25,425 nt of DNA from IMG/VR virus record IMGVR_UViG_3300048837_001465, positions 1 to 25,425 of that record. The stretch is one strand, 5' to 3'. This DNA is from a virus. Shown piece by piece: positions 8,886 to 17,068 of the stretch. The notes under the pieces were generated by a model, which worked only from the letters and a program-made list of their open reading frames with translations, searched no databases and was not told the origin of the DNA. Both the position numbers and the translations under genes were made by a program. Each line of letters starts with the position of its first letter. Position 1 is the stretch's first letter.

Positions 8886-9329
8886 TTATGCGTTTTCCAG
8901 TTGACCAAATCCACCTGCAAAATTAATCTGGAACAATTTAGTATCAGGAGTGTCGTAATCAGCCCCGAAATCAATACACATGACAACAGTCTTAGAAGCA
9001 TGAGTGTCATTATAAACTATGGCAGAGCCCACAGTCGGAATAGCTCCTCCAGTGGCTGTCCATGTAACACTATCAGCAGCAATATCAACTTTGTTATTTA
9101 CTGTATCAATTGATACCTCAACATTTGTCAAAGTATCACCTCCAGTGGTATATCCATAACCATTAGCTATTTCAGAAGCAGACACAGTAGCATAAGTTGA
9201 ATGCGTATCAGGATCAAAAGTAAAAGCTGATCCTAATAAAATTATTTTCAATGTATCGTCTTCGATATCATGTTCTTTCCGAAGAGCTTCAAGCATAAAT
9301 TGATGTGAATATGTACTTACAACTGCCAT
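8886..9329 (-). CDS. Small phage structural protein of a widespread tail/head family, 147 aa
   Basis: Start at ATG 9329. The layout (short N-terminal helix MLEALRKEHDIEDDTLKIILLGSAF, then FDPDTHSTYATV, EIANGYGYTTGG, VTWTATGG, a AIVYNDT strand and a closing IDFGADYDT...FQINFAGG) is typical of a small, mostly beta phage virion protein found in many tailed phages next to tail or head completion genes. I recognise the pattern but not a verified role. It directly precedes the 296-aa protein and follows the 240-aa structural protein in the same operon. Confidence 0.75.
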   Translation of the reverse strand: MAVVSTYSHQFMLEALRKEHDIEDDTLKIILLGSAFTFDPDTHSTYATVSASEIANGYGYTTGGDTLTNVEVSIDTVNNKVDIAADSVTWTATGGAIPTVGSAIVYNDTHASKTVVMCIDFGADYDTPDTKLFQINFAGGFGQLENA

Positions 9330-9366
9330 TTTGCTTATCCTTATTGATTATTTATGTGTTTATCAA

Positions 9367-10089
9367 TTAGCTTGCAGGGAGTGTCAAGGAAACAGAATCT
9401 ACAGTGGTTGTCCCACCAACGGTTATCGCGGTATTGGATAAATTAAATTGAGACCCACTTGTTGCAACACCTCCATCCATCCTGATAGCTGTTAGGCTTG
9501 CGCCTAAAACATAATCATTCGCATAGACCCTGAACCAACCGGCAGTCCCAGGGACAAGGCCGACTCCTGACCAAACCTCACCAGCTTCTTTATGCAAAAC
9601 GCCTGAAGCGACTTCGCCAAAATTAATACCATTCACAGGAGACCCTGCGGTAAATGCACCACTTGACAAGGTTATTGATAAAAGCTTGCTGCCAGTTTCT
9701 GCACTGTCTGCGCTGACTGGTTGAGAGCCTGTGAATACGTCAATGATGCAGTTTCTAAACAAATCGACAAAGGCTCCCCCACGAGCGCCAGCCAGAATAA
9801 CTGTATCGCCTGCTGATTCATTTGTTAAAGATGCTGCCGCAATCTCAAGATATCCGGTAGCAACTGCCAATATTTCATAGTTGCCGTCATTGGATGTTGA
9901 ACCAGAAACTGTAACAGTATCCCTGCGAATGTAATCTCCAAACCCATTACCGGAATCAAGAATCCTGTCTCGTCCACCTGTGCCCGTCCCGGATTCAAAC
10001 GAAATAGTTGTGGCTACAATTAGATTAGCGGCTTCTGCCTTTTTGTCTAATAATGCGTTCCTCAAGCCTGTAGAAAGTCGTAATGCCAT
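9367..10089 (-). CDS. Phage structural protein (MALRLSTGLRN family), 240 aa
   Basis: Start at ATG 10089. The opening MALRLSTGLRNALLDKK and the later IDVFTGSQPVSADSAETGSKLL are features I associate with a recurring phage structural family found near tail genes. Between them lies a beta-rich insert (~residues 28-105) with RDTVTVSGSTSNDGNYEIL, resembling a small beta domain. The C-terminal part (GWFRVYANDYVLGASLTAIRMDG, VSLTLPAS) is again beta. No catalytic residues are evident. It is the first gene after the nozzle-like protein, consistent with a short-tail or appendage component. Confidence 0.72.
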   Translation of the reverse strand: MALRLSTGLRNALLDKKAEAANLIVATTISFESGTGTGGRDRILDSGNGFGDYIRRDTVTVSGSTSNDGNYEILAVATGYLEIAAASLTNESAGDTVILAGARGGAFVDLFRNCIIDVFTGSQPVSADSAETGSKLLSITLSSGAFTAGSPVNGINFGEVASGVLHKEAGEVWSGVGLVPGTAGWFRVYANDYVLGASLTAIRMDGGVATSGSQFNLSNTAITVGGTTTVDSVSLTLPAS

Positions 10090-10109
10090 AATATTTCCTT
10101 ATAATGAAA

Positions 10110-11465
10110 TCATACTTTAAGATTTCTCACAATTGGTAAAATTTTAATTTCGTCTATCGAAAAATCACAAGTTCCGGATATTTTGAATGTCCAGAACCGA
10201 CCATATAATTCACGGCTTATGGGGATACGGATATCTTGTTGTCCAGCACCAGAAATGGGTACTGTATATGTCTTTGAAGAAACCTTCTCTGTGTTAATAA
10301 TTAAGGAAAGATTCCCTGTGGATTCAAGTGACAGATAAACATATCGTAAGCGTTTGTCATTGTTGATCCCAAAATCCATTGTGGCAGTTAACAAATAAGC
10401 GGTATTGGTAACATCAACTGCACCTAATGAGTAAATCCCATTGTCTCCTGCTGCCCAATACCCATGATTAAACTTCACAATAGAGTTTGCATCAAAATAT
10501 AGATATTGAGATGATGCCTTGTTTTTCAGATTCGTATCAATTGTTAGATTGTTTACTGCACCGTGAATAAAGTTGTACCCCATTAAACCACCGAAGCCTG
10601 TCCGGAAGTTCTCTGGATAAATTATTTTGTTTTTTGTCAAATTCAGTATCTGACCGGACGGAAATCCCAGGATCGCCCCCTCTGGGCTCACCCATAAAGC
10701 ACAAAGCCCAGGGTCAAATCCAATATCACCGCCCTCAACATATTCTATCGCATCCGACCACTCTAAAGCAGGAAAACTTGCCGCCTTTACCATGGTAAAA
10801 TCAGATGGCTTATTGCCGGTCAGAAAATAGGTGTTATGTGCCGTTGAGACATATAGGCCGCCTGGCACCGACTTAATCATCCTGATATCGGTGTGGAACT
10901 GGATTAAAGACCTGGCCTGATCAAAAAGATCAAACCGGAAAAGCTCAGACCACCAAAGCACGTTTCCGGCTGATGCGAACACGCGCCCTGAATGGACTTC
11001 CAAATGAGTTATGCCTGATGGAATGGAAAAAGACCGGTCAGTTGCCGGGCCATGGTACTCACCTGGTTCCCATGTCTTTGAAACACCGTCCTCAATGATC
11101 CCGTACTGCATACCATTGGCGTAATAAGTCTTTGCCCCGTATTTCTTGAACGCTATTCTCTGTCCAATGGTCAATCCGGACATGACACCAGCCAAAGTGC
11201 CGTCATTGCCAACCTGATAAATGGCGGTATCTGCATCCCGATCCTTGGCAACGAAGCAATCCCATCCGTCGCAGTACATGGAATGAAAAGACCCGGGCTC
11301 AATAAGTGTTTGCCCAACCCTCTTTGAAGGGCGCCCGGAACTGTCCACACGCATATTAACCAGTTCTGCCACATCAGATATGGCATTTTTGGCCATTGGG
11401 ATCCTGGCCGGGTCGTCAACGGTATTGAGCCCTGATGTTCCCCGGAATATAGTAATGGGATTCAA
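10110..11465 (-). CDS. Nozzle / DNA-stabilisation-like tail protein, 451 aa
   Basis: The start is TTG at 11465, overlapping the upstream TGA (TTGA) and placed seven bases after GAGG; no ATG is available nearby. The N-terminus (FRGTSGLNTVDDPARIPM, ELVNMRVDSSGRPSKRVGQT) resembles short-tail nozzle and stabilisation proteins such as P22 gp10 or T7 gp12, which open with a statement-like region about parameters and a repeated beta-propeller-like body. Internal segments (YCDGWDCFVAKD, LEVHSGRVFASAGNVLWWSEL, HGYWAAGDNGIYSLG) look like propeller blades. It follows the adaptor-like gene, the expected position. The assignment is by position and fold impression, not by sequence identity. Confidence 0.6.
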   Translation of the reverse strand: MNPITIFRGTSGLNTVDDPARIPMAKNAISDVAELVNMRVDSSGRPSKRVGQTLIEPGSFHSMYCDGWDCFVAKDRDADTAIYQVGNDGTLAGVMSGLTIGQRIAFKKYGAKTYYANGMQYGIIEDGVSKTWEPGEYHGPATDRSFSIPSGITHLEVHSGRVFASAGNVLWWSELFRFDLFDQARSLIQFHTDIRMIKSVPGGLYVSTAHNTYFLTGNKPSDFTMVKAASFPALEWSDAIEYVEGGDIGFDPGLCALWVSPEGAILGFPSGQILNLTKNKIIYPENFRTGFGGLMGYNFIHGAVNNLTIDTNLKNKASSQYLYFDANSIVKFNHGYWAAGDNGIYSLGAVDVTNTAYLLTATMDFGINNDKRLRYVYLSLESTGNLSLIINTEKVSSKTYTVPISGAGQQDIRIPISRELYGRFWTFKISGTCDFSIDEIKILPIVRNLKV

Positions 11466-12124
11466 AGTCTGTCCTCAAGGTCTGTAACATACATCGGATC
11501 ACCGTCATTAGGAATAAGAACGTCAAGGTCAAGTAGGCCCTGCTGGAACTCCTGAGTCCAGTATCCAGTATTTATTTTCTGACCTTCTATGCCATCCTCA
11601 ATTTGGCCAAAAATTTCTTTGCACGCATACCCCACAAGCAATGGTCTATGAAGCAATGTCGGTAAGCAGCTTGGGATATCTTCATAGTTAATCAACGTGG
11701 ATGGGTTTTTGTAATAATGGACAGTCAAAGTCTCAGCAGTAGCTGGAACATCCCTGTAAACCAATTTGTTCCCTACAACCGCAACTTTAAAAACTGATCC
11801 TGATTCCTGCCCGGGGTAATCGCTTAAAAACTTCCTAAACGACACCTCAATGGGGATCTTATCACCATTTGAATTGACTACTTGGATTACATCCCGATTG
11901 AAATCAGATGGCAGGTTACATGTGGCAACGCCGGCAACAGTATCAATGTCAGTGGAGGTGTAAAGGTCAGGCAATGGGGGGGAGAGCTGATATTTCCCTG
12001 GCAGCATAACCCCTGTTGCTACAACAATCAGGGCATTATTAAGCTTTGACTTGATTGTTGCCTCAGACCAAGCAGTGTCCTGCACTATGTTGGTCACTTC
12101 ATTTATCAGCTCTTCAAATGTCAT
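11462..12124 (-). CDS. Head-tail adaptor-like protein, 220 aa
   Basis: Begins MTFEELINEVTNIVQDTAWSEATIKSKLNNAL, the helical opening seen in podovirus adaptor proteins (T7 gp11 / P22 gp4-like). It continues with a beta section (CNLPSDFNRDVIQVVNSNGDKIPI, VGNKLVYRDVPATAETLTVHYYKNP) and a helical C-terminus in which acidic LPTLLHRPLLVGYACKEIFGQIEDG matches the typical helix after PxxxHxxL. These proteins form the ring under the portal. The four-base TTGA overlap with the next gene couples their translation. Confidence is moderate since the family is defined mainly by structure. Confidence 0.62.
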   Translation of the reverse strand: MTFEELINEVTNIVQDTAWSEATIKSKLNNALIVVATGVMLPGKYQLSPPLPDLYTSTDIDTVAGVATCNLPSDFNRDVIQVVNSNGDKIPIEVSFRKFLSDYPGQESGSVFKVAVVGNKLVYRDVPATAETLTVHYYKNPSTLINYEDIPSCLPTLLHRPLLVGYACKEIFGQIEDGIEGQKINTGYWTQEFQQGLLDLDVLIPNDGDPMYVTDLEDRL

Positions 12125-12156
12125 GTTTCTATCCCTTAAAAATATTCCCTTGATGC

Positions 12157-12192
12157 TCCCGGGCGGCCGCCGTCGCAGGCCACCAGCCGGGA
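12157..12192 (-). other. GC-rich hairpin between decoration and adaptor genes
   Basis: TCCCGG (12157-12162) pairs with CCGGGA (12187-12192), and inner GGCC blocks (12165-12168, 12178-12181) can pair with each other. There is no T-run directly after it on the minus strand, so it is more likely an RNA processing, stability or partial attenuation element than a full terminator. Confidence 0.5.
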
Positions 12193-12208
12193 ACGTATTC
12201 GGGTTTAA

Positions 12209-12568
12209 TTATCTGGCGTAAGGGTCAAGCTCAATGTCAATGTCGCATGCAGCCGCAGCCGCAGCCGATGTAACGAATTTCAAAAATGTCCCGGCCTCAA
12301 GCACTGTTGCACCAGTAGTAGCGTTTGCAGCCCATACCGCAATTGCCCCGGCAGCGATGGTTGATCCAAACGTCAATGTTCCGATTGCGGTGGAGGTACC
12401 TCCAACCGTTGGTTCATGCGTTACCGTGATTGTTTCTGCATCCCCAGGGTCAGCCTGAACAATGGCGTTAATCTCCCTGACAGTGCAACGATACGGGAGT
12501 CTGAAATATGTTGTTACTGCTCCAGCGGCAAAGGCTGTGACATGCTGGAAATGAATATCCTGATCCAT
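12209..12568 (-). CDS. Capsid decoration-like protein, 119 aa
   Basis: Starts at ATG 12568 with a GGAAAG sequence upstream. The product is small, Ala/Thr-rich and beta (ETITVTHEPTVGGTSTAIGTLTFGS, FLKFVTSAAAAAACDIDIELDPYAR), without charged clusters. It lies immediately downstream of the major capsid gene, where decoration, head-fibre or head-stabilising proteins usually sit. It is flanked on both sides by strong hairpins, which may set its mRNA level. The family is not named here; the role is inferred from position and composition. Confidence 0.65.
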   Translation of the reverse strand: MDQDIHFQHVTAFAAGAVTTYFRLPYRCTVREINAIVQADPGDAETITVTHEPTVGGTSTAIGTLTFGSTIAAGAIAVWAANATTGATVLEAGTFLKFVTSAAAAAACDIDIELDPYAR

Positions 12569-12592
12569 AATTTTCTTTCCTTTATTGGTTAT

Positions 12593-12612
12593 CCCCGGTC
12601 CGGAAACCGGGG
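12593..12612 (-). other. Perfect 7-bp hairpin between capsid and decoration genes
   Basis: CCCCGGT (12593-12599) and ACCGGGG (12606-12612) enclose a six-base loop. On the minus strand it follows the major capsid stop and precedes the decoration gene's ribosome-binding site. No T-run follows, so complete termination is not expected. Confidence 0.55.
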
Positions 12613-12643
12613 AATTAGGTTAATTACATGCACTGGCATCGGC

Positions 12644-13612
12644 CTATGACGGCTCGGTCAGATTGGTATGGCGGCAATGGGCTTTTCTGTTTGTGCATAC
12701 GAGCTGGCCGATCCACCTGGTATTTGCCGTAAGGGTATCCGGTTGGTCCTTGGAATATTCCCACATGGGAGTTGTGAACTTCCATTTGGTATGGGTCTTA
12801 ACCTTGAGGAACCTCAAGTTCAAGGCATCAAGGATTCCGGATGACTGCTTATCGTCTGCAACAACCGGGACACTACCGAACAGCACGTTATCGAAACCGG
12901 CATTAACCAGGGTGGTGTTTGAATATCGTGCCTGGGTGTGTAAGGTCCGCTCAAACCCATCCTTAAGCGCGTCAGTGGTGATATAAATATTCGGCTTGGC
13001 ATCTTTGCTCTGGCCGACCTTGGCTGTTCTGCGAATGGTCTGCATAACCTTAAAGCTGATAGCCTCGGCATCGGTTATCACATTGGCTTTCCATTCTGCC
13101 ATGTCTGCCTCTGTGACATCTCCGTAGGCAGTTGACGTGCTTGTATTGAACAGATTCCCAAGCCCAAGGAAAGCTGAAGAGTCTGCGGCGGATGCGTACA
13201 CATCAGTGCCCATTTGATCCCGGATGGTCTTGTGGATATTGCCAAGCTTGGCATGTACAAGGTCAACCAGTGCTGCCTTACCATTGTTTTGGATTTGCTC
13301 TTCCAGGTCAATGGTGTTTGCCGCGTAATACCCGGCCCACCGGAACAAAGCAGCGTTCAGGATATCTTTCTTGGACTGCGGGATTTTTGTGGTGTTCCCG
13401 TAGCTTCCAACATGGGATTTCGCGTACTCCAGGAAGGTCTTAATTTTCTTACCGCCGTCAACCGTTTCACCTGGCTGTATCAGCGTATCCTGGAACTTAC
13501 TCCCGGACATAAGCATGTAAAGAAGGACGTTGTCATCAAAAATGACATCCTCTGGTTTATTGCTGGCGATATAATCTTCTGTGATTATCGCCAATTGGTC
13601 TGTTAAAGACAT
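12644..13612 (-). CDS. Major capsid protein, 322 aa
   Basis: Start at ATG 13612 after AAGGA. Directly follows the scaffold gene and precedes a small decoration-like gene, the canonical capsid position. Features fitting an HK97-fold coat protein include a helical N-terminus, an E-loop-like segment (GGKKIKTFLEYAKSHVGSYGNTTKIPQSKK), a long spine-helix-like part (ALVDLVHAKLGNIHKTIRDQMG), a central P-domain with PNIYITTDALKDGFERTLHTQARYS, then a beta section (NVLFGSVPVVADDK) and a C-terminal strand pair ending in WIGQLVCTNRKAHCRHTNL. No protease lies upstream, so maturation probably does not involve prohead cleavage encoded here. The fold is inferred; the assignment as coat protein is strong from context. 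Confidence 0.85.
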   Translation of the reverse strand: MSLTDQLAIITEDYIASNKPEDVIFDDNVLLYMLMSGSKFQDTLIQPGETVDGGKKIKTFLEYAKSHVGSYGNTTKIPQSKKDILNAALFRWAGYYAANTIDLEEQIQNNGKAALVDLVHAKLGNIHKTIRDQMGTDVYASAADSSAFLGLGNLFNTSTSTAYGDVTEADMAEWKANVITDAEAISFKVMQTIRRTAKVGQSKDAKPNIYITTDALKDGFERTLHTQARYSNTTLVNAGFDNVLFGSVPVVADDKQSSGILDALNLRFLKVKTHTKWKFTTPMWEYSKDQPDTLTANTRWIGQLVCTNRKAHCRHTNLTEPS

Positions 13613-13639
13613 AATTTAAATTCCTTATAATTGGCCGGG

Positions 13640-14398
13640 TCAACCCATGGCATCCAAGCGCTGTAAGGTATGAGCTTTAAGCTCAGATGCCGTCATCTTT
13701 TTGTTGGGCCTCCCGATATCTTTTGCTTTGGCCCCTGGTTTTTGCAGGACTTTATCTGTCCTCTCAGCACCCTGGGCTATTTTGTCTATTCGTTTCTGTT
13801 CTTCGGCGGCAGCGGTGGCCTGCTGTGCCTGGTAAGCGAAATATGCTGAAAAATCGTCATGTATACCTGGTAGCGACTTCTTTACAGGATCGAGCTTTCC
13901 AGAATTCATCAACTCTATGAAATCCGGATGTTCATCAAGGAACTGCTGTTGTGCAGCTTCTCTTTGCTGTTTTGCAGTCATTTCTTGGTATTTTGATAAT
14001 GCGTTCCTTGTTGCTGTCTCGGCCGCAAGGTCTGCGGCTTTAGCAAGAGCCTGATCGTATGGGATATCTCCGGCTTCTACACCGCTCACCAACTCTGACA
14101 TCCTTGCGTTGTAATCGAAATCGTCTTTCTCCGCCTCTGTGGCCGGGGTCTTGTCTCTGGCATCTCGCTGCTCCAGCTTATTCAAAAGCAGTGAATTCAT
14201 TTGTTTTATACTGCCCAGCTCGTTCCCCTGCTCCCCGATTCTCTTTTCCAGCTCTTGATAAGAAGTTGCCAATTCGTCAGGGCTTTTGAATTTTCCGAGT
14301 ATCAGCTCGGGTTCGTTATCTGTCTCTTGGGTCTCAACTTCAAGTTCTGGTTCCGGAGGCATCGCACCAGACGGCATTACATCATTGTCTTCAGTCAT
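13640..14398 (-). CDS. Capsid scaffolding protein, 252 aa
   Basis: Start at ATG 14398. The protein is acidic at the N-terminus (PEPELEVETQETDNEPEL), carries the ILGKFKSPDELATSYQELEKRIGE motif that many phage scaffold proteins share (G-K-F-K-S-x-D-E-L-A), then a long charged helical body (TAKQQREAAQQQFLDEHPDF) and a basic C-terminus (KPGAKAKDIGRPNKKMTA). This composition (acidic head, coiled-coil middle, basic coat-binding tail) and placement directly before the coat gene identify it. It would direct procapsid assembly inside the cell and leave before or during DNA packaging. Confidence 0.82.
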   Translation of the reverse strand: MTEDNDVMPSGAMPPEPELEVETQETDNEPELILGKFKSPDELATSYQELEKRIGEQGNELGSIKQMNSLLLNKLEQRDARDKTPATEAEKDDFDYNARMSELVSGVEAGDIPYDQALAKAADLAAETATRNALSKYQEMTAKQQREAAQQQFLDEHPDFIELMNSGKLDPVKKSLPGIHDDFSAYFAYQAQQATAAAEEQKRIDKIAQGAERTDKVLQKPGAKAKDIGRPNKKMTASELKAHTLQRLDAMG

Positions 14399-14467
14399 TT
14401 TCTACGCTCCTTTGGGGCCGATTTACCGGTTATCCCGATTAAAAATTGCTGCCTCTTTCGGGCGGGG

Positions 14468-14737
14468 CTATGATCTTTCAATAATCCCGTTGTCCTTAAG
14501 ATAGCGCTTATACTCAGTCCTGGTTTCAATGGGGGCTTCTGATTCTGTGTCTTGCAGACATCCACGAACCTCATCGTTCAACCAGGTCGGTTCATCCCGC
14601 TGTATCTGTGCGGTGATGACCTTTTCACCGATCCGCCCGCATCTTGGGCATGGTACCGGTGTTTTATAATCAGCCAGTTTCAAAAACTGGTCATAACCTG
14701 TTTTGCAATTTTGGCACTTATAGTGGTAAAGTGGCAT
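14468..14737 (-). CDS. FmdB-type zinc-ribbon protein, 89 aa
   Basis: Start at ATG 14737. The opening MPLYHYKCQNCKTGYDQFLK with C8 and C11, followed by VPCPRCGR with C30 and C33, is the FmdB/CxxC-CxxC zinc-ribbon signature. After residue ~40 the sequence is acidic and polar with no further domain. Small FmdB-like proteins occur in many phage head modules, where their role is not known. It sits between the DUF2829 gene and the scaffold gene, two bases after the former's stop. Confidence 0.78.
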   Translation of the reverse strand: MPLYHYKCQNCKTGYDQFLKLADYKTPVPCPRCGRIGEKVITAQIQRDEPTWLNDEVRGCLQDTESEAPIETRTEYKRYLKDNGIIERS

Positions 14738-14738
14738 A

Positions 14739-15245
14739 TCACACGACCGTCCAGTCTTCTTCTATGCAATCAGAAACAGACGGCTGCCACACCTGGTGGG
14801 AACCATCCGCACACCGCAATTGAAAATATGGCCGGCACTTGAACAAGTCACCTTCCTGCATTCCAAAAGCTTTAGCGGTTTGAGCATTGCATGGGATGCC
14901 GTCAGGATACCCCTTCTGATAAACGACAAACATGCCCTTTCCGTTCCACCCGTCCCTGGCAACTTTATTCCCTAACTTCATGGCCTCAATAGCCATGCCG
15001 AAAGGCATGCCGGTCATGGGCTTGTATGCGACATCAAAAACATCAGCAGGGGACCAGGAGATATAATGGCATCCACCTTCAAGTTCACCATCAAAGTTGC
15101 CATGCGCATCCGGGTAGCCGACCAGATGCCCTGGATCATCAGGATTTTCATTTTTCGGGATATCCCAGCCCCTGTGTTCGTTGTAATCCCCCCGGTTCAT
15201 GGCCCGGGCCTTAATCACTTTCGTTCCAATGTACTTTTCCATCAT
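14739..15245 (-). CDS. DUF2829 (Tad2-like) protein with an N-terminal accessory domain, 168 aa; candidate anti-Thoeris
   Basis: The ATG at 15245 overlaps the portal stop (ATGA). Residues ~80-168 carry the DUF2829 pattern: PFGMAIEAMKLGNKVARDGWNGKGMFVVYQKG, then RPYFQLRCADG and a closing CIEEDWTVV. Proteins of this family include Tad2 of phage SPO1, a tetrameric sponge that binds the cyclic ADP-ribose isomer signal of Thoeris and so blocks the defence. Residues 1-~78 form a separate domain (IKARAMNRGDYNEHRGWDIP, GCHYISWSPADVFDVAYKP) often seen fused in front of DUF2829 in my recollection. Placement inside the head operon is odd for an early anti-defence protein. Family assignment is firm; the anti-Thoeris role is inference. 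Confidence 0.8.
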   Translation of the reverse strand: MMEKYIGTKVIKARAMNRGDYNEHRGWDIPKNENPDDPGHLVGYPDAHGNFDGELEGGCHYISWSPADVFDVAYKPMTGMPFGMAIEAMKLGNKVARDGWNGKGMFVVYQKGYPDGIPCNAQTAKAFGMQEGDLFKCRPYFQLRCADGSHQVWQPSVSDCIEEDWTVV

Positions 15246-17068
15246 GCTGCTCCTTGTTTCGCCCTTGGTACTCCAGGTTGCTGACGACCGACGTCTGGCT
15301 GCTGCTGGCGGCCACCAGTCTGCGCCCTGGTCCCGTTCTGTGGCTCAAGTAAATATTGTTTAAGGCTAACTGCTTCTTCTTCCGTCATTCCAGCCTGAAC
15401 CAAAATCTGAATAGCCTGATCAAGTTGACCTTCACCCACCCGTTCAATGATCTGCTTCCAGCCTGGGAAATTTAGCGTCTCCAGCAGTGCCTGCCGGTCA
15501 ATAGCCTTGTCGCGGTACAGGGCCATTGCCTGTTCTTGTTGCTGAATGGATGTCCTCGCTACTGTGGACCCTGACTCAACCATGTAATTGAACCTTCTGC
15601 CGGCCATGGTCACTCCTTGCAAAGCAACAGTGGTTCCCCTAATTTCCAGTGTTTCAACCTCAGTTGCAAAGTTCAAAAGCCCTGAGATAGCCCACCGGCC
15701 ACGCTCCCGGGCAATGCTTTCCATTGCCCGGATTTTGTGCTGGATCAAAACCGAGTTACGTTCCTGCAGGGCTACAATCGCCGACGCGGCTGTAACGCCA
15801 GTTGGCTGGACCCCCCGATCAGCATCTTCAATCTGATAAATCCGATCATGGAAACCTGTAAGGATATCCAAGACCTGGAAAAGGGCTGCTGGAGGGTTAG
15901 GTACCGGAACAAACTCTATCCTGGCATTGGGTCGAGTTGGCATCAAAACCAACCCTGGCTTATTGTTGATCATGTTCTTGGTAATACCGCACCCGGCATC
16001 CACCCTAAGTGGGGGGAACATGGCGAAATTCGCCCATGCCACCATTCGGCTTACCATCTCATCAATGCGCTTGTTGAGATCCCCAACCTGCTCGCCTGCG
16101 GAAAAACCCCAGATACTGGTGGAATCCTCGTAACTGTTAACGTAGGAGAACGGATATCTGCCCCAGGCGTAAGTTTCCTTGATGGCCTCCTGATCAATCT
16201 CCAAGTTAATATTTGGGTTTTCCATATCTGCCAAAACCACACGCCCACGGTTTGCAACGAGGACTACCCGGATGCCATCCGGCATGCTTTCGTCTCTAAA
16301 CCAACATTCAACTACCAGGCCTTCCCCTTTTCCGCGGCTGGTCCGGCCTGTTACCTCAGACGTGTTTTTATACTGCTGTTCAACAATACCGGATTCACGA
16401 TTCATCATCGTGTTATTTGGCCTGGCTTCTTCCCTGTCTTCTCTGCCAAGAATATTCCTAACATCCTCCGCGTCAATTGTTCCTGGTTTTTGATTGAACA
16501 TTTTTTCTATCGCATAAACATCCATGGCATAAGCGTGGATCACATAAGGAAGGTCCTGTATATCCCGGGTATACCCAGGAGCCGGAAAAAAGGAATAGGC
16601 ATCCAGGACTATAGAAATCGGATTCTTGCCAGCGATTGACCAACCGTGCTTTTCCACGGTGATCCCGTAGATCTCATTATTCTGACAACTGGTAGCAAGA
16701 CTTGCCTGTTGTTCTGATTCATGCCAGTATTTCCTCACCCTGGTGGTTAATGCCTCATCAGCCCCATCATTAACCCCGTCCATATCCACGACTTCAACAA
16801 CCGGGTTTTTTGCAGTAATGTTGGCCACGGTCCTCTGAATATTGGCAAAATACAGATTGATGGACAGCCGATTCGGCTTGTTGATACCCTTGTACCCCCA
16901 GTGATCCCCACGAAACATGCGGTAGTTGGCCACCCACCTGTCCATCAGGCCCAGCCGTTCTTTCTCTGCATAGGCATCCTCGAACAGGCCCCAAATCCAA
17001 AGGCCCAATTCCTTATGGCCTTTTGGCGGCGGACTTTCTATGCTGTATTCTTCGATGGATTTAACCAA
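15242..17068 (-). CDS. Portal protein, 608 aa
   Basis: The only start near the N-terminus is TTG at 17068, overlapping the previous gene's stop, with GGAAGGA upstream. The sequence opens with a helical domain (WIWGLFEDAYAEKERLGLMDRWVANYRMFRGDHWG), contains INLYFANIQRTVANITAKNPVVEV, a typical portal early region, a wing-like beta section (DGIRVVLVANRGRVVLADMENP) and the late helical stem/crown (GVTAASAIVALQERNSVLIQHKIRAMESIARERGRW). The C-terminus is a Gln-rich disordered tail (GGRQQQPDVGRQQPG). At 608 aa it is of usual portal length for podoviruses. It follows a head-fibre and two small genes and precedes scaffold and coat, the standard order. Confidence 0.85.
   Translation of the reverse strand: MVKSIEEYSIESPPPKGHKELGLWIWGLFEDAYAEKERLGLMDRWVANYRMFRGDHWGYKGINKPNRLSINLYFANIQRTVANITAKNPVVEVVDMDGVNDGADEALTTRVRKYWHESEQQASLATSCQNNEIYGITVEKHGWSIAGKNPISIVLDAYSFFPAPGYTRDIQDLPYVIHAYAMDVYAIEKMFNQKPGTIDAEDVRNILGREDREEARPNNTMMNRESGIVEQQYKNTSEVTGRTSRGKGEGLVVECWFRDESMPDGIRVVLVANRGRVVLADMENPNINLEIDQEAIKETYAWGRYPFSYVNSYEDSTSIWGFSAGEQVGDLNKRIDEMVSRMVAWANFAMFPPLRVDAGCGITKNMINNKPGLVLMPTRPNARIEFVPVPNPPAALFQVLDILTGFHDRIYQIEDADRGVQPTGVTAASAIVALQERNSVLIQHKIRAMESIARERGRWAISGLLNFATEVETLEIRGTTVALQGVTMAGRRFNYMVESGSTVARTSIQQQEQAMALYRDKAIDRQALLETLNFPGWKQIIERVGEGQLDQAIQILVQAGMTEEEAVSLKQYLLEPQNGTRAQTGGRQQQPDVGRQQPGVPRAKQGAA

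Noticed and set aside
13214-13606. 130-codon plus-strand frame opposite the major capsid gene
   Set aside because: Antisense to a strongly supported capsid gene with no independent signal.
15737-16639. 300-codon open frame on the plus strand opposite the portal gene
   Set aside because: It lies wholly antisense to a confident portal gene, has no ribosome-binding site of note and its translation shows no domain pattern; it is a by-product of GC-rich codon usage.
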